DNA of 8,049 nt from an uncultured Lachnospiraceae bacterium (lineage in GTDB: Bacteria; Bacillota_A; Clostridia; Lachnospirales; Lachnospiraceae), in NCBI GenBank assembly GCA_947302185.1, contig CAMYVI010000110.1, positions 1 to 8,049 on the forward strand, written 5' to 3'. A program made the position numbers and the translations under genes. The notes beneath the pieces were generated by a model. It saw only the letters and a program-made list of their open reading frames with translations, ran no database searches and was not told where the DNA came from. Of the stretch, positions 1 to 7,992 are shown in pieces. The stretch's first letter is position 1, and each line of letters begins with the position of its first letter.

Positions 1-5
1 GGTGA
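1..5 (+). promoter_or_regulatory. partial Shine-Dalgarno site of rpoB
   Basis: GGTGA lies 8 nt before the ATG at 14 and matches the 3' part of the extended consensus GGAGGTGATC. The GGAGG core would extend left of the window, so only part is seen. The in-frame GTG at 2-4 is therefore better read as part of this ribosome binding site than as a start codon. Confidence 0.6.
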
Positions 6-13
6 AACGTCGA

Positions 14-3000
14 ATGGAGAAAAACAGAATTCGTCCAATTGAGTCCGGAAAATCGATTCGAATGAGCTACCAGCGGCGAAGAGAAGTTCTGGAAATGCCC
101 AATTTGATTGAGGTACAGAAATCTTCTTACGATTGGTTCGTTAACAAAGGCCTCAAGGAAATCTTCGATGACATCTCGCCGATTGAAGACTTCAGCGACA
201 AGCTGAGCCTGGAATTCGTTGATTACGAACTTTGCAGAGACAAGATCAAATATCCGATCGAGGAATGCAAAGAGCGTGATGCGAATTATGCTGCTCCGCT
301 GAATGTGACTGTTCGTCTGCTGAACAAGGAAAACGGCGAAATCAAGGAACATGAGATTTTCATGGGTGACCTGCCGCTGATGACGGAAACCGGTACCTTT
401 ATAATAAACGGTGCCGAGCGAGTCATCGTCAGCCAGCTTGTTCGTTCTCCGGGTATCTACTACGGCATTACACACGACAAAATCGGTAAGCGGCTCTATT
501 CCTGTACAGTCATCCCGAACCGCGGCGCATGGCTTGAATACGAGACAGATTCCAATGACGTATTCTATGTCCGTGTCGATCGTACAAGAAAAGTACCGAT
601 CACACAGCTCATTCGAGCACTCGGACTGGGAACGAATCAGGAAATTATAGATACTTTCGGCAACGAGCCGAAACTTGAGGCTTCTTTTGCAAAGGACATT
701 TCCTATGATTATCAGGGAGGCCTTCTTGAACTGTATAAAAAGATCCGTCCGGGCGAACCGCTTGCCATCGATTCCGCAGAAACCCTGATTCATGGCATGT
801 TCTTCGATTCCAGAAGATATGATCTTGCCAAAGTAGGCCGGTACAAGTTCAATAAGAAGCTGCTTTTCCGCAACAGAATTGCCGGACATACTCTGGCACA
901 GGATGTTGTTGACGAGCAGACCGGTGAAATCCTTGCGGAGGCCGGAACGAAAGTGAGCCGCGAGCTGGCTGATGAAATCCAGAATGCTGCTGTTGCCAGC
1001 GTTTATATTGCAGTTGAAGGTGTGGACCGCGATATCAAAGTCCTCTCATCTATGATGGTCAATATTGACAGATGGGTCGAAGACCTGACGCCGGAAGATA
1101 AGAAGCGCCTCGGAATTACAGAACTTGTGTATTATCCTGTGCTTCGTGAGATCCTTGATACGGCGTCAGACCGTAAAGAACTCGAGACGGCAATCAGGAG
1201 ACGTATCACGGAACTCATACCGAAGCATGTTACCAGAGAGGATATATTCGCTTCCATTAACTATAACATGCACCTTGAGTACGGCATCGGCAATGATGAT
1301 GACATCGATCATCTCGGCAATCGCCGTATCCGAGCCGTCGGTGAGCTTCTTCAGAATCAGTACCGCATAGGTCTTTCCAGGCTGGAGAGAGTTGTGCGTG
1401 AACGTATGACTACTCAGGATGCAGAAACAGTAAGCCCTGCATCCCTCATAAATATCAAGCCGGTCACGGCTGCCGTGAAGGAATTCTTCGGTTCGTCTCA
1501 GTTGTCTCAGTTCATGGATCAGAATAATCCGCTCTCTGAGCTGACGCATAAGAGACGTCTCTCGGCACTCGGTCCCGGCGGTCTGTCACGTGACCGTGCC
1601 GGTTTCGAAGTTCGAGACGTTCACTATTCTCATTACGGACGTATGTGCCCGATTGAGACACCTGAAGGTCCGAATATCGGCCTTATAAACTCGCTGGCCT
1701 GCTATGCACGCATCAATGAGTATGGGTTTGTTGAAGCGCCTTATCGCCGGATAGACAAGAGTGATCCTATGAATCCGCGCGTAACGAATGAAGTCGACTA
1801 TATGACGGCGGATGAAGAGGATAACTATCATGTCGCACAGGCCAACGAGCCTCTTGATGAGGAAGGCCATTTTATCCGCAAGAATGTTTCCGGTCGTTAC
1901 CGTGAAGCGACACAGGCTTATGACCGTACCATGTTCGACTATATGGACGTATCTCCCAAGATGGTCTTCTCGGTAGCTACGTCACTGGTACCTTTCCTGC
2001 AGAACGATGATGCGAACCGAGCTCTGATGGGATCCAACATGCAGAGACAGGCTGTTCCTCTCCTGACGACGGAGGCTCCTGTCGTAGGTACAGGTATGGA
2101 GGAGAAAGCTGCGGTAGACTCCGGTCTCTGCGTGCTTGCGAAGAAATCAGGTACTGTCACATTTGTAAGTTCTACAGATATCTGTATGACTTATGATGAC
2201 GGAACCAAAGATAATTATCATTTGATCAAGTTCTCCCGCTCCAACCAGAGCAACTGCTACAACCAGAAGCCGATTGTCAGCAAGGGTGATTACGTAGAGG
2301 AAGGTCAGGTGATTGCGGACGGTCCGTCCACCAGCATGGGTGAGCTTGCACTCGGCAAGAACCCGCTTATCTGTTTCATGACCTGGGAAGGCTATAACTA
2401 CGAAGATGCTGTTCTTCTTTCGGAACGGCTTGTTCAGGATGATGTCTATACTTCTATCCATATTGAGGAGTATGAGGCTGAATCCCGCGATACCAAACTC
2501 GGACCGGAAGAAATCACACGCGATGTACCGGGCGTCGGTGACGAAGCGCTGAAAGACCTTGATGAGCGCGGAATTATCCGAATCGGTGCGGAAGTGCGTG
2601 CCGGTGATATCCTGGTCGGCAAGGTCACCCCGAAGGGTGAGACGGAGCTGACAGCAGAGGAGAGACTGCTCCGCGCGATTTTCGGAGAGAAAGAGCGTGA
2701 AGTAAGAGACACTTCTCTTAAAGTGCCGCACGGTGAATACGGTATTGTAGTTGACGCCAAGGTGTTTACACGCGCCGAGGGAGACGAGCTTCCGCCGGGC
2801 GTGAACCAGTCTGTACGCATTTATATTGCTCAGAAGAGAAAAATCTCAGTCGGTGACAAGATGGCCGGCCGACACGGCAACAAGGGTGTTGTTTCCCGCG
2901 TTCTTCCGGTCGAGGATATGCCGTTCCTTCCGAACGGACGTCCGCTTGATATCGTTCTTAATCCGCTTGGCGTTCCGTCCCGTATGAATATCGGCCAGGT

Positions 3001-3928
3001 CCTTGAAATTCATCTGAGCCTTGCAGCCAAAGCACTCGGTTTCAACATTTCCACACCTGTCTTCGACGGTGCGAACGAAGCCGACATTCAGGATACGCTG
3101 GAGATGGCCAACGATTATGTGAACAGCTCATGGGAAGATTTCAGAGCAAAATATGAGGATAATACGGATCCTGAACTCATGAAGTATCTCGGAGACCACC
3201 TTGAACACAGAGAACTTTGGAAAGGTGTGCCGATTTCGAGAGACGGAAAAGTTCAGCTGCGCGACGGCCGTACCGGTGAGTACTTTGATTCCAAAGTTAC
3301 GATCGGCCATATGCATTACCTGAAACTCCATCATCTTGTCGATGATAAGATCCATGCTCGTTCGACAGGCCCGTATTCTCTCGTAACGCAGCAGCCTCTC
3401 GGCGGAAAAGCACAGTTCGGCGGCCAGCGTTTCGGTGAGATGGAAGTCTGGGCTCTTGAGGCTTACGGTGCATCCTATACTCTTCAGGAAATTTTGACGA
3501 TGAAATCCGATGATGTCGTCGGACGTGTCAAGACTTATGAAGCAATCATCAAGGGGGACAATATTCCGAGTCCGGGTATTCCGGAATCATTTAAGGTATT
3601 GCTGAAAGAACTCCAGTCCCTGGGACTTGACGTTCGCGTACTTGACGAGGACAGAAACGAAGTTCAGCTCAAGGAAACGATTGATTACGGCGAGACGGAT
3701 CTGCGTAAGGTCATCGAAGGCGACTCCAGAGGAAACCGCCGTGAAGACCGTGATGAGCTCGCAAGGCACGGATATACGCAGCAGCACTTCGATGAAGATA
3801 CGGAGCAGCTTGTTGACGAGGATGAGACGGATGACGAGTTGATCGGAGATCCGTACGATGATCTCGGAGATGATTTTGATGAAGAAGCATTCCTCGGAGT
3901 TGACGATGGCTATGATGAGGATGAATGA
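14..3928 (+). CDS. rpoB: DNA-directed RNA polymerase subunit beta
   Basis: This is the beta subunit of core RNA polymerase, which with beta' forms the active-site cleft that makes RNA from NTPs on a DNA template. The reading frame is open and intact from ATG 14 to TGA 3926 (1304 residues; B. subtilis beta is about 1190, E. coli 1342). The start was chosen because the protein then begins MEKNRIRPI, as in clostridial homologues, and has a well-placed ribosome binding site; an in-frame GTG at 2 would add four residues. The N-terminal lobes come first. The rifampicin region follows at residues about 494-519, with Q499, D502, H512, R515 and S517 corresponding to E. coli Q513, D516, H526, R529 and S531, all unchanged. 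[13 protein letters not shown] starts at 546. The active-centre motif [11 protein letters not shown] is at 948-958, and the C-terminal clamp segment [17 protein letters not shown] starts at 1130. A hydrophilic tail of about 94 residues follows L1210; its last 46 residues are strongly acidic. rpoC follows after 252 nt. Identification is secure. Confidence 0.99.
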   Translation: MEKNRIRPIESGKSIRMSYQRRREVLEMPNLIEVQKSSYDWFVNKGLKEIFDDISPIEDFSDKLSLEFVDYELCRDKIKYPIEECKERDANYAAPLNVTVRLLNKENGEIKEHEIFMGDLPLMTETGTFIINGAERVIVSQLVRSPGIYYGITHDKIGKRLYSCTVIPNRGAWLEYETDSNDVFYVRVDRTRKVPITQLIRALGLGTNQEIIDTFGNEPKLEASFAKDISYDYQGGLLELYKKIRPGEPLAIDSAETLIHGMFFDSRRYDLAKVGRYKFNKKLLFRNRIAGHTLAQDVVDEQTGEILAEAGTKVSRELADEIQNAAVASVYIAVEGVDRDIKVLSSMMVNIDRWVEDLTPEDKKRLGITELVYYPVLREILDTASDRKELETAIRRRITELIPKHVTREDIFASINYNMHLEYGIGNDDDIDHLGNRRIRAVGELLQNQYRIGLSRLERVVRERMTTQDAETVSPASLINIKPVTAAVKEFFGSSQLSQFMDQNNPLSELTHKRRLSALGPGGLSRDRAGFEVRDVHYSHYGRMCPIETPEGPNIGLINSLACYARINEYGFVEAPYRRIDKSDPMNPRVTNEVDYMTADEEDNYHVAQANEPLDEEGHFIRKNVSGRYREATQAYDRTMFDYMDVSPKMVFSVATSLVPFLQNDDANRALMGSNMQRQAVPLLTTEAPVVGTGMEEKAAVDSGLCVLAKKSGTVTFVSSTDICMTYDDGTKDNYHLIKFSRSNQSNCYNQKPIVSKGDYVEEGQVIADGPSTSMGELALGKNPLICFMTWEGYNYEDAVLLSERLVQDDVYTSIHIEEYEAESRDTKLGPEEITRDVPGVGDEALKDLDERGIIRIGAEVRAGDILVGKVTPKGETELTAEERLLRAIFGEKEREVRDTSLKVPHGEYGIVVDAKVFTRAEGDELPPGVNQSVRIYIAQKRKISVGDKMAGRHGNKGVVSRVLPVEDMPFLPNGRPLDIVLNPLGVPSRMNIGQVLEIHLSLAAKALGFNISTPVFDGANEADIQDTLEMANDYVNSSWEDFRAKYEDNTDPELMKYLGDHLEHRELWKGVPISRDGKVQLRDGRTGEYFDSKVTIGHMHYLKLHHLVDDKIHARSTGPYSLVTQQPLGGKAQFGGQRFGEMEVWALEAYGASYTLQEILTMKSDDVVGRVKTYEAIIKGDNIPSPGIPESFKVLLKELQSLGLDVRVLDEDRNEVQLKETIDYGETDLRKVIEGDSRGNRREDRDELARHGYTQQHFDEDTEQLVDEDETDDELIGDPYDDLGDDFDEEAFLGVDDGYDEDE

Positions 3929-3940
3929 TCCCGCCGAACG

Positions 3941-3986
3941 GCAGGTGATATGTAAGCGGGGACAGTCCTTACTGTCCTTCGCCTGC
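3941..3986 (+). other. stem-loop 1 in the rpoB-rpoC gap
   Basis: The outer stem pairs GCAGGTGA (3941-3948) with TCGCCTGC (3979-3986), 8 pairs including one G-U. A one-sided 10-nt bulge follows at 3949-3958. The inner stem pairs GGACAGT (3960-3966) with ACTGTCC (3971-3977), 7 perfect pairs, extended by one G-U, closing a CCTT loop. It starts 12 nt after the rpoB stop codon. The downstream sequence ATTAGTTTCGG is not a T-tract, so termination is unlikely; a 3'-end stabiliser or a processing site for the rpoB part of the message is possible. Confidence 0.55.
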
Positions 3987-3994
3987 ATTAGTTT

Positions 3995-4003
3995 CGGATA
4001 CTG
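3995..4003 (+). repeat. direct repeat A, copy 1 (CGGATACTG)
   Basis: The 9-nt word CGGATACTG occurs here as the 5' arm of stem-loop 2 and again exactly at 4124-4132 as the 3' arm of stem-loop 4. Confidence 0.6.
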
Positions 4004-4012
4004 ACAGATCCG
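4003..4012 (+). repeat. direct repeat B, copy 1 (GACAGATCCG)
   Basis: GACAGATCCG here recurs as GACAGATACCG at 4080-4090, differing by one inserted A. This copy is the 3' arm of stem-loop 2; the other is the 5' arm of stem-loop 4. Confidence 0.5.
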
Positions 4013-4030
4013 AAAGGAATACCATATGTA

Positions 4031-4060
4031 CACTTGAATTCAAAAGAGTATTCAAATGTG
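4031..4060 (+). other. stem-loop 3 in the rpoB-rpoC gap
   Basis: CACTTGAAT (4031-4039) pairs with ATTCAAATGTG (4050-4060): six pairs TTGAAT/ATTCAA, a 2-nt bulge (4056-4057), then three pairs CAC/GTG. The loop is 10 nt and A-rich. This is the weakest of the four stems because it is rich in A and T. Confidence 0.35.
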
Positions 4061-4079
4061 CAGGCTGAGATAATTGTCA

Positions 4080-4090
4080 GACAGATACCG
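4080..4090 (+). repeat. direct repeat B, copy 2 (GACAGATACCG)
   Basis: Near-identical second copy of 4003-4012 with one extra A. It forms the 5' outer part of stem-loop 4. Confidence 0.5.
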
Positions 4091-4133
4091 GGCATGCAGC
4101 CGTAAAATGTAAAGTGCATGATCCGGATACTGT
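4081..4133 (+). other. stem-loop 4, long imperfect hairpin before rpoC
   Basis: A long stem forms from 4081-4098 and 4115-4133. The inner helix CATGCA (4093-4098) pairs with TGCATG (4115-4120). The middle helix CCGG (4088-4091) pairs with CCGG (4123-4126), next to a possible G-U. The outer helix ACAG (4081-4084) pairs with CTGT (4130-4133), plus TA/TA pairs. Single-base bulges separate the helices, and the loop is about 16 nt (4099-4114). An alternative pairing uses GATACC (4084-4089) with GGTATC (4145-4150), closer to the rpoC start. Confidence 0.5.
4124..4132 (+). repeat. direct repeat A, copy 2 (CGGATACTG)
   Basis: Exact second copy of the word at 3995-4003. It can also pair with CAGATCCG (4005-4012) of stem-loop 2: eight pairs with one bulged A. 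Confidence 0.6.
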
Positions 4134-4161
4134 GATTTGAGATAGGTATCCCGTCAACCGG

Positions 4162-4184
4162 TTATATATGGGAGGCATATATGG
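4162..4184 (+). promoter_or_regulatory. rpoC Shine-Dalgarno inside a start-codon hairpin
   Basis: GGGAGG (4170-4175) sits 5 nt before the ATG at 4181 and is a strong ribosome binding site that fixes the rpoC start. ATATATG (4164-4170) is the exact reverse complement of CATATAT (4176-4182), so the RNA can form a 7-bp A/U-rich stem, extendable by two G-U pairs (4162-4163 with 4183-4184). GGAGG is then the 5-nt loop, and the first two bases of the AUG are in the stem. The word ATATATGG is also directly repeated at 4164 and 4177. The ribosome binding site is certain; a regulatory role for the hairpin is inference. Confidence 0.75.
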
Positions 4185-7100
4185 CAGATACATACAACAA
4201 GCAGGAAGAGTACAAGCCGGTCACATTTGATGCGATCCGCATCGGTCTGGCATCTCCGGAAAAAATCCGTGAATGGTCTCACGGAGAGGTCAAAAAACCG
4301 GAGACCATTAATTACCGTACGCTGAAGCCGGAAAAAGACGGCTTATTCTGCGAACGCATTTTCGGGCCGTCCAAGGATTGGGAGTGCCACTGCGGCAAAT
4401 ATAAGAAGATCCGTTACAAGGGCGTTGTCTGTGACCGCTGCGGCGTTGAAGTTACGAAATCTTCCGTTCGCCGTGAGCGCATGGGACATATCGAATTAGC
4501 TGCTCCTGTTTCACATATCTGGTATTTCAAGGGAATCCCGTCGAGAATGGGACTTGTTCTCGACCTTTCTCCAAAGACACTGGAGAAGGTTCTCTACTTT
4601 GCAAATTATATCGTCCTCGACCCTGCAGACGCCGCTCCGAATCTCGTTAAGAAACAGATTCTTACGGAAAAGGATTATCAGGAAGCACGTGAAGTCTACG
4701 GCTGGAATTTCCGTGTAGGTATGGGTGCAGAGGCAATTCAGGAATTTCTTAAAGAGATCGATCTCGAACAGGAATCCGCTGACCTTAAAAAAGACTTGAG
4801 AGAGTCTACGGGTCAGAAACGAGCCCGCATTATTAAGAGACTTGACGCCATCGAAGCCTTCCGTGAGTCCGGTAATAAACCGGAATGGATGGTAATGAAT
4901 GTTATTCCGGTAATTCCTCCGGATCTTCGTCCGATGGTCCAGCTCGATGGCGGCCGTTTCGCTACATCTGATCTGAATGACCTTTACAGAAGAATTATAA
5001 ATAGAAATAACCGTCTCAAGAGGCTTCTTGAACTCGGTGCTCCGGAAATCATTGTGAGAAATGAAAAGCGTATGCTTCAGGAAGCGGTAGATGCTTTGAT
5101 CGATAACGGCCGTCGCGGCCGCCCGGTCACAGGACCGGGTAACCGTGCCCTGAAATCGCTTTCCGATATGCTGAAAGGAAAGTCCGGACGTTTCCGCCAG
5201 AACCTGCTCGGTAAACGTGTTGACTATTCAGGCCGTTCCGTTATCGTTGTCGGACCGGAGCTGAAAATCTATCAGTGCGGTCTTCCGAAAGAGATGGCGA
5301 TCGAACTCTTTAAACCTTTTGTAATGAAGGAACTTGTGGGCCGCGGAACCGCTCACAATATCAAGAGTGCCAAGAAGATGGTCGAAAGACTTGAAGGAGA
5401 GGTTTGGGACGTACTTGAAGATGTCATCACTGAGCATCCGGTCATGCTGAACCGCGCGCCCACGCTTCACCGTCTGGGTATTCAGGCATTTGAGCCTATC
5501 CTTGTAGAAGGAAAGGCCATTAAGCTTCATCCGCTCGTCTGTACGGCTTTCAACGCCGACTTTGACGGTGACCAGATGGCCGTACATCTTCCGCTGACTG
5601 TAGAAGCACAGGCTGAATGCCGATTCCTGATGCTTTCGCCGAACAACCTGCTGAAACCGTCGGATGGCGGTCCGGTAGCCGTTCCGTCACAGGATATGGT
5701 TCTCGGAATTTATTATCTCACGCAGGAACGTCCGGGATCTAAGGGTGAGGGAATGCATTTCTCAAGCCTGAACGAAGCAATACTTGCATATGAAAACAAG
5801 TACATTACACTTCAGAGCCGCATTACGGTCCGCCGTGTGGGAACACTGGCAAATGGCGAGACTATCACGGGAAATGTAGAGAGTACACTCGGAAGATTCC
5901 TCTTTAATGAGATCATTCCGCAGGATCTCGGCTATGTAGATCGTGAAGACCCTGAAAATGCACTTAAGCTTGAGGTGGATTTCCTGACCGGAAAGAAACA
6001 GCTGAAGGGAATTCTTACGAAGGTCATTAATGTCCACGGAGCAACGGTGACTGCCGAGGTTCTTGACAGTGTCAAGGCTATGGGATATAAGTATTCGACA
6101 CTTTCAGCAATGACTGTTTCCATCTCCGATATGACGGTTCCGCCGGAAAAACCGCAGCTGATCGAAGAGGCTCAGCAGACGGTTGATAAGATCACACGCA
6201 ACTACAGACGTGGCTTTATCACGGATGAGGAGCGTTATAAGGAAGTCGTTGAGACCTGGAAGAATACAGATGCTATTCTTACCAAAAAGCTTCTGGAAGG
6301 ACTTGATAAGTATAATAATATCTCTATGATGGCTGATTCCGGAGCCCGTGGTTCCGATAAGCAGATCAAGCAGCTTGCAGGTATGCGAGGACTTATGGCG
6401 GATACGACCGGTCATACGATCGAACTCCCGATCAAGTCGAACTTCCGTGAAGGTCTTGACGTTCTCGAATACTTTATGTCCGCACACGGTGCTCGCAAGG
6501 GTCTTTCCGATACGGCTCTTCGTACGGCCGACTCCGGTTACCTGACAAGACGTCTCGTCGACGTGTCTCAGGAACTGATCATCCGCGAGATGGACTGCTG
6601 TGCCGACAGGGATGAGATACCCGGAATGTGGGTATCCAAGTTTGCCGACGGGAAAGAAGAAATCGAGTCACTTCAGGAGAGAATTACAGGCAGATTTGCC
6701 GCACAGACCATATATGATAAGGACGGAAATGTTCTTGTTAAGGTCAACCATATGATCAATCCGCGCAGAGCGGAGCGCGTCATGAAGTACGGTGTTGACG
6801 AGAACGGAAATCCGATCACGAAAGTAAAGATCCGTACAATTCTGACGTGCCGCTCGAAACTCGGCATCTGTGTCAAGTGCTACGGTGCCAACATGGCTAC
6901 GGGCGAAGCGGTCCAGGTCGGTGAAGCAGTCGGTATCATCGCGGCGCAGTCGATCGGTGAGCCGGGTACACAGCTTACAATGCGTACATTCCATACCGGC
7001 GGCGTTGCGGGCGGCGACATCACACAGGGTCTTCCCCGTGTCGAAGAGCTTTTCGAGGCTCGTAAGCCGAAGGGTCTCGCGATTATTTCCGAGATTCCCG

Positions 7101-7900
7101 GTCGCGTGAGAATCGAGGAGAAGAATAATAAGCGTGAAGTTATCGTTGTGAACGAGAACGGCGACGAAGGCTCCAAGGACTATCAGAAGACTTATCTTAT
7201 CCCGTACGGTTCGAGAATAAAGGTCGATGATGATCAGGTTATCGAAGCCGGTGAGGAAATTACAGAAGGTTCTGTCAATCCGCATGATATTATGAAGATC
7301 CGCGGCATCCGCGCCGTACAGGATTATCTGCTTCGTGAAGTTCAGCGCGTATACCGTCTGCAGGGCGTTGAAATCAACGACAAGCACATTGAAGTCATTG
7401 TAAGGCAGATGCTGAAAAAGATCCGCGTCGAAAAGCAGGGAGATACAGATTTCCTTCCGGGATCTCTTGTGGATATACTTGATTTCGAGGATCTGAATGA
7501 ATCCCTCACGGCAGAGGGCAAGGAGACAGCTGAAGGAACGAGGGTGGTACTCGGTATCACTAAGGCAGCTCTTGCCACTAATTCTTTCATGTCGGCTGCA
7601 TCCTTCCAGGAGACGACGAAAGTCCTTACCGATGCTGCGATCAAAGGCCGCGTCGACCCGCTTATCGGTCTCAAGGAGAATGTCATTATCGGTCAGCTCA
7701 TACCGGCCGGTACAGGTCTCCGCAGGTATCGCGGCGTCAAGCTCGATACCGATGTCAAGATCGAGATGCGAAAAGCTGAGGAAGCCGCCGCAAAGGTTGC
7801 AGAGGAGCAGACAGAACAGGCTGCACCGGTTGTCACTGAGACGGTCGAGATGATAGAAGAGTCCGTTGAAGAAGAGACAATTGATGTGAGCGAAGATTGA
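4181..7900 (+). CDS. rpoC: DNA-directed RNA polymerase subunit beta'
   Basis: This is the beta' subunit, which supplies the catalytic magnesium site, the DNA clamp, the bridge helix and the trigger loop of RNA polymerase. The frame is intact, 1239 residues (B. subtilis about 1199, E. coli 1407). The start is set by the GGGAGG site just upstream. The first zinc site is C69-x-C71 with C84-x2-C87. The rudder and switch segment, including [20 protein letters not shown], lies at about 308-350. The catalytic motif NADFDGD is at 458-464, with aspartates 460, 462 and 464. The bridge-helix region, including the conserved [20 protein letters not shown], is at about 757-797. The second zinc site is C806 with C890, C897 and C900. 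The trigger-loop motif [13 protein letters not shown] has M934, R935 and H938, then runs directly into [20 protein letters not shown], so the large insertion seen in E. coli is absent. The last 40 or so residues are Ala- and Glu-rich and acidic. A terminator follows 28 nt after the stop. Identification is secure. Confidence 0.99.
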   Translation: MADTYNKQEEYKPVTFDAIRIGLASPEKIREWSHGEVKKPETINYRTLKPEKDGLFCERIFGPSKDWECHCGKYKKIRYKGVVCDRCGVEVTKSSVRRERMGHIELAAPVSHIWYFKGIPSRMGLVLDLSPKTLEKVLYFANYIVLDPADAAPNLVKKQILTEKDYQEAREVYGWNFRVGMGAEAIQEFLKEIDLEQESADLKKDLRESTGQKRARIIKRLDAIEAFRESGNKPEWMVMNVIPVIPPDLRPMVQLDGGRFATSDLNDLYRRIINRNNRLKRLLELGAPEIIVRNEKRMLQEAVDALIDNGRRGRPVTGPGNRALKSLSDMLKGKSGRFRQNLLGKRVDYSGRSVIVVGPELKIYQCGLPKEMAIELFKPFVMKELVGRGTAHNIKSAKKMVERLEGEVWDVLEDVITEHPVMLNRAPTLHRLGIQAFEPILVEGKAIKLHPLVCTAFNADFDGDQMAVHLPLTVEAQAECRFLMLSPNNLLKPSDGGPVAVPSQDMVLGIYYLTQERPGSKGEGMHFSSLNEAILAYENKYITLQSRITVRRVGTLANGETITGNVESTLGRFLFNEIIPQDLGYVDREDPENALKLEVDFLTGKKQLKGILTKVINVHGATVTAEVLDSVKAMGYKYSTLSAMTVSISDMTVPPEKPQLIEEAQQTVDKITRNYRRGFITDEERYKEVVETWKNTDAILTKKLLEGLDKYNNISMMADSGARGSDKQIKQLAGMRGLMADTTGHTIELPIKSNFREGLDVLEYFMSAHGARKGLSDTALRTADSGYLTRRLVDVSQELIIREMDCCADRDEIPGMWVSKFADGKEEIESLQERITGRFAAQTIYDKDGNVLVKVNHMINPRRAERVMKYGVDENGNPITKVKIRTILTCRSKLGICVKCYGANMATGEAVQVGEAVGIIAAQSIGEPGTQLTMRTFHTGGVAGGDITQGLPRVEELFEARKPKGLAIISEIPGRVRIEEKNNKREVIVVNENGDEGSKDYQKTYLIPYGSRIKVDDDQVIEAGEEITEGSVNPHDIMKIRGIRAVQDYLLREVQRVYRLQGVEINDKHIEVIVRQMLKKIRVEKQGDTDFLPGSLVDILDFEDLNESLTAEGKETAEGTRVVLGITKAALATNSFMSAASFQETTKVLTDAAIKGRVDPLIGLKENVIIGQLIPAGTGLRRYRGVKLDTDVKIEMRKAEEAAAKVAEEQTEQAAPVVTETVEMIEESVEEETIDVSED

Positions 7901-7903
7901 GTC

Positions 7904-7975
7904 ACAATTTGTCTGAGTATTTTTTCGGTGCTGCCGGGTTTTACCCGGCAGCATCTTTCTGTCCGTTCAAATTGT
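7904..7975 (+). repeat. inverted repeat bracketing the rpoC terminator
   Basis: ACAATTTG (7904-7911) is the exact reverse complement of CAAATTGT (7968-7975). The pair encloses the whole terminator hairpin, so an outer stem could form at its base, though it would sequester the region past the T-rich tail. Function is unknown and chance is possible for an A/T-rich 8-mer. Confidence 0.35.
7929..7960 (+). terminator. Rho-independent terminator after rpoC
   Basis: TGCTGCCGGGT (7929-7939) pairs perfectly with ACCCGGCAGCA (7943-7953), giving 11 pairs, mostly G-C, around a TTT loop. The T-rich tail TCTTTCT (7954-7960) follows immediately. On the other strand the hairpin would be followed by A rather than T, so it works only rightward. 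It lies 28 nt after the rpoC stop and probably ends the rpoBC transcript, so genes to the right likely have their own promoter. Confidence 0.9.
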
Positions 7976-7977
7976 AT

Positions 7978-7992
7978 ATCTCAGTGTGAGAT
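7978..7992. repeat. perfect 6-bp dyad (ATCTCA-GTG-TGAGAT)
   Basis: ATCTCA (7978-7983) and TGAGAT (7987-7992) are exact reverse complements around a GTG centre. It could be a small RNA hairpin or a protein-binding palindrome. TCTCAGTG from this dyad recurs at 8028-8035. No promoter boxes with good spacing were seen beside it. Confidence 0.4.

Larger units (their letters stand above)
3992..4015 (+). other. stem-loop 2 in the rpoB-rpoC gap
   Basis: TTTCGGAT (3992-3999) pairs perfectly with ATCCGAAA (4008-4015). Inside, CT (4001-4002) can pair with AG (4006-4007) after a bulged A, leaving a GAC loop. Its halves recur in swapped order in stem-loop 4, so the two structures can compete. AAAGGA at 4013-4018 overlaps its 3' arm. 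Confidence 0.5.
3929..4180 (+). promoter_or_regulatory. structured rpoB-rpoC intergenic leader region
   Basis: This gap holds no credible protein gene but is densely self-complementary. In order it can form stem-loops at 3941-3986, 3992-4015, 4031-4060 and 4081-4133, then a small hairpin at 4162-4184 around the rpoC ribosome binding site. None of the first four is followed by a run of T, so none is a standard intrinsic terminator. I found no well-spaced pair of sigma-A boxes: TTGTCA at 4074 and TAAAAT at 4103 are 23 nt apart. The simplest reading is that rpoB and rpoC are cotranscribed and that this RNA acts at the level of mRNA processing, stability or rpoC translation. That function is inferred from position and foldability; I recognise no named RNA family. 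Confidence 0.5.

Noticed and set aside
2147..2731. 194-codon open frame on the minus strand within rpoB
   Set aside because: It overlaps a highly conserved part of beta; the composition of the translation is not protein-like and no family is recognised.
3941..3991. Intrinsic terminator between rpoB and rpoC
   Set aside because: The hairpin is good but is followed by ATTAGTTTCGG, which lacks the required T-tract.
3587..4033. 148-codon minus-strand frame crossing the rpoB end and the gap
   Set aside because: Most of it is the mirror of the rpoB acidic tail (repeated I, R, S residues from GAT/GAA codons). No support for a gene in the gap.
4074..4108. Promoter for rpoC (TTGTCA ... TAAAAT)
   Set aside because: The boxes are 23 nt apart, too far for sigma-A. 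Another pair, TTGAGA 4137 and TATATA 4163, is 20 nt apart and would start transcription over the ribosome site.
6596..6601. Adjacent cysteines C806-C807 in beta' as an abnormal zinc site
   Set aside because: C806 aligns with the first cysteine of the second zinc site (E. coli C814). The extra Cys replaces the following Gly and, as far as I recall, occurs in clostridial homologues, so it is not treated as unusual.
6668..7954. 428-codon open frame on the minus strand, antisense to rpoC
   Set aside because: It lies entirely across the conserved rpoC 3' half and its terminator, has no recognisable domain or good ribosome site, and its openness follows from the codon use of rpoC.
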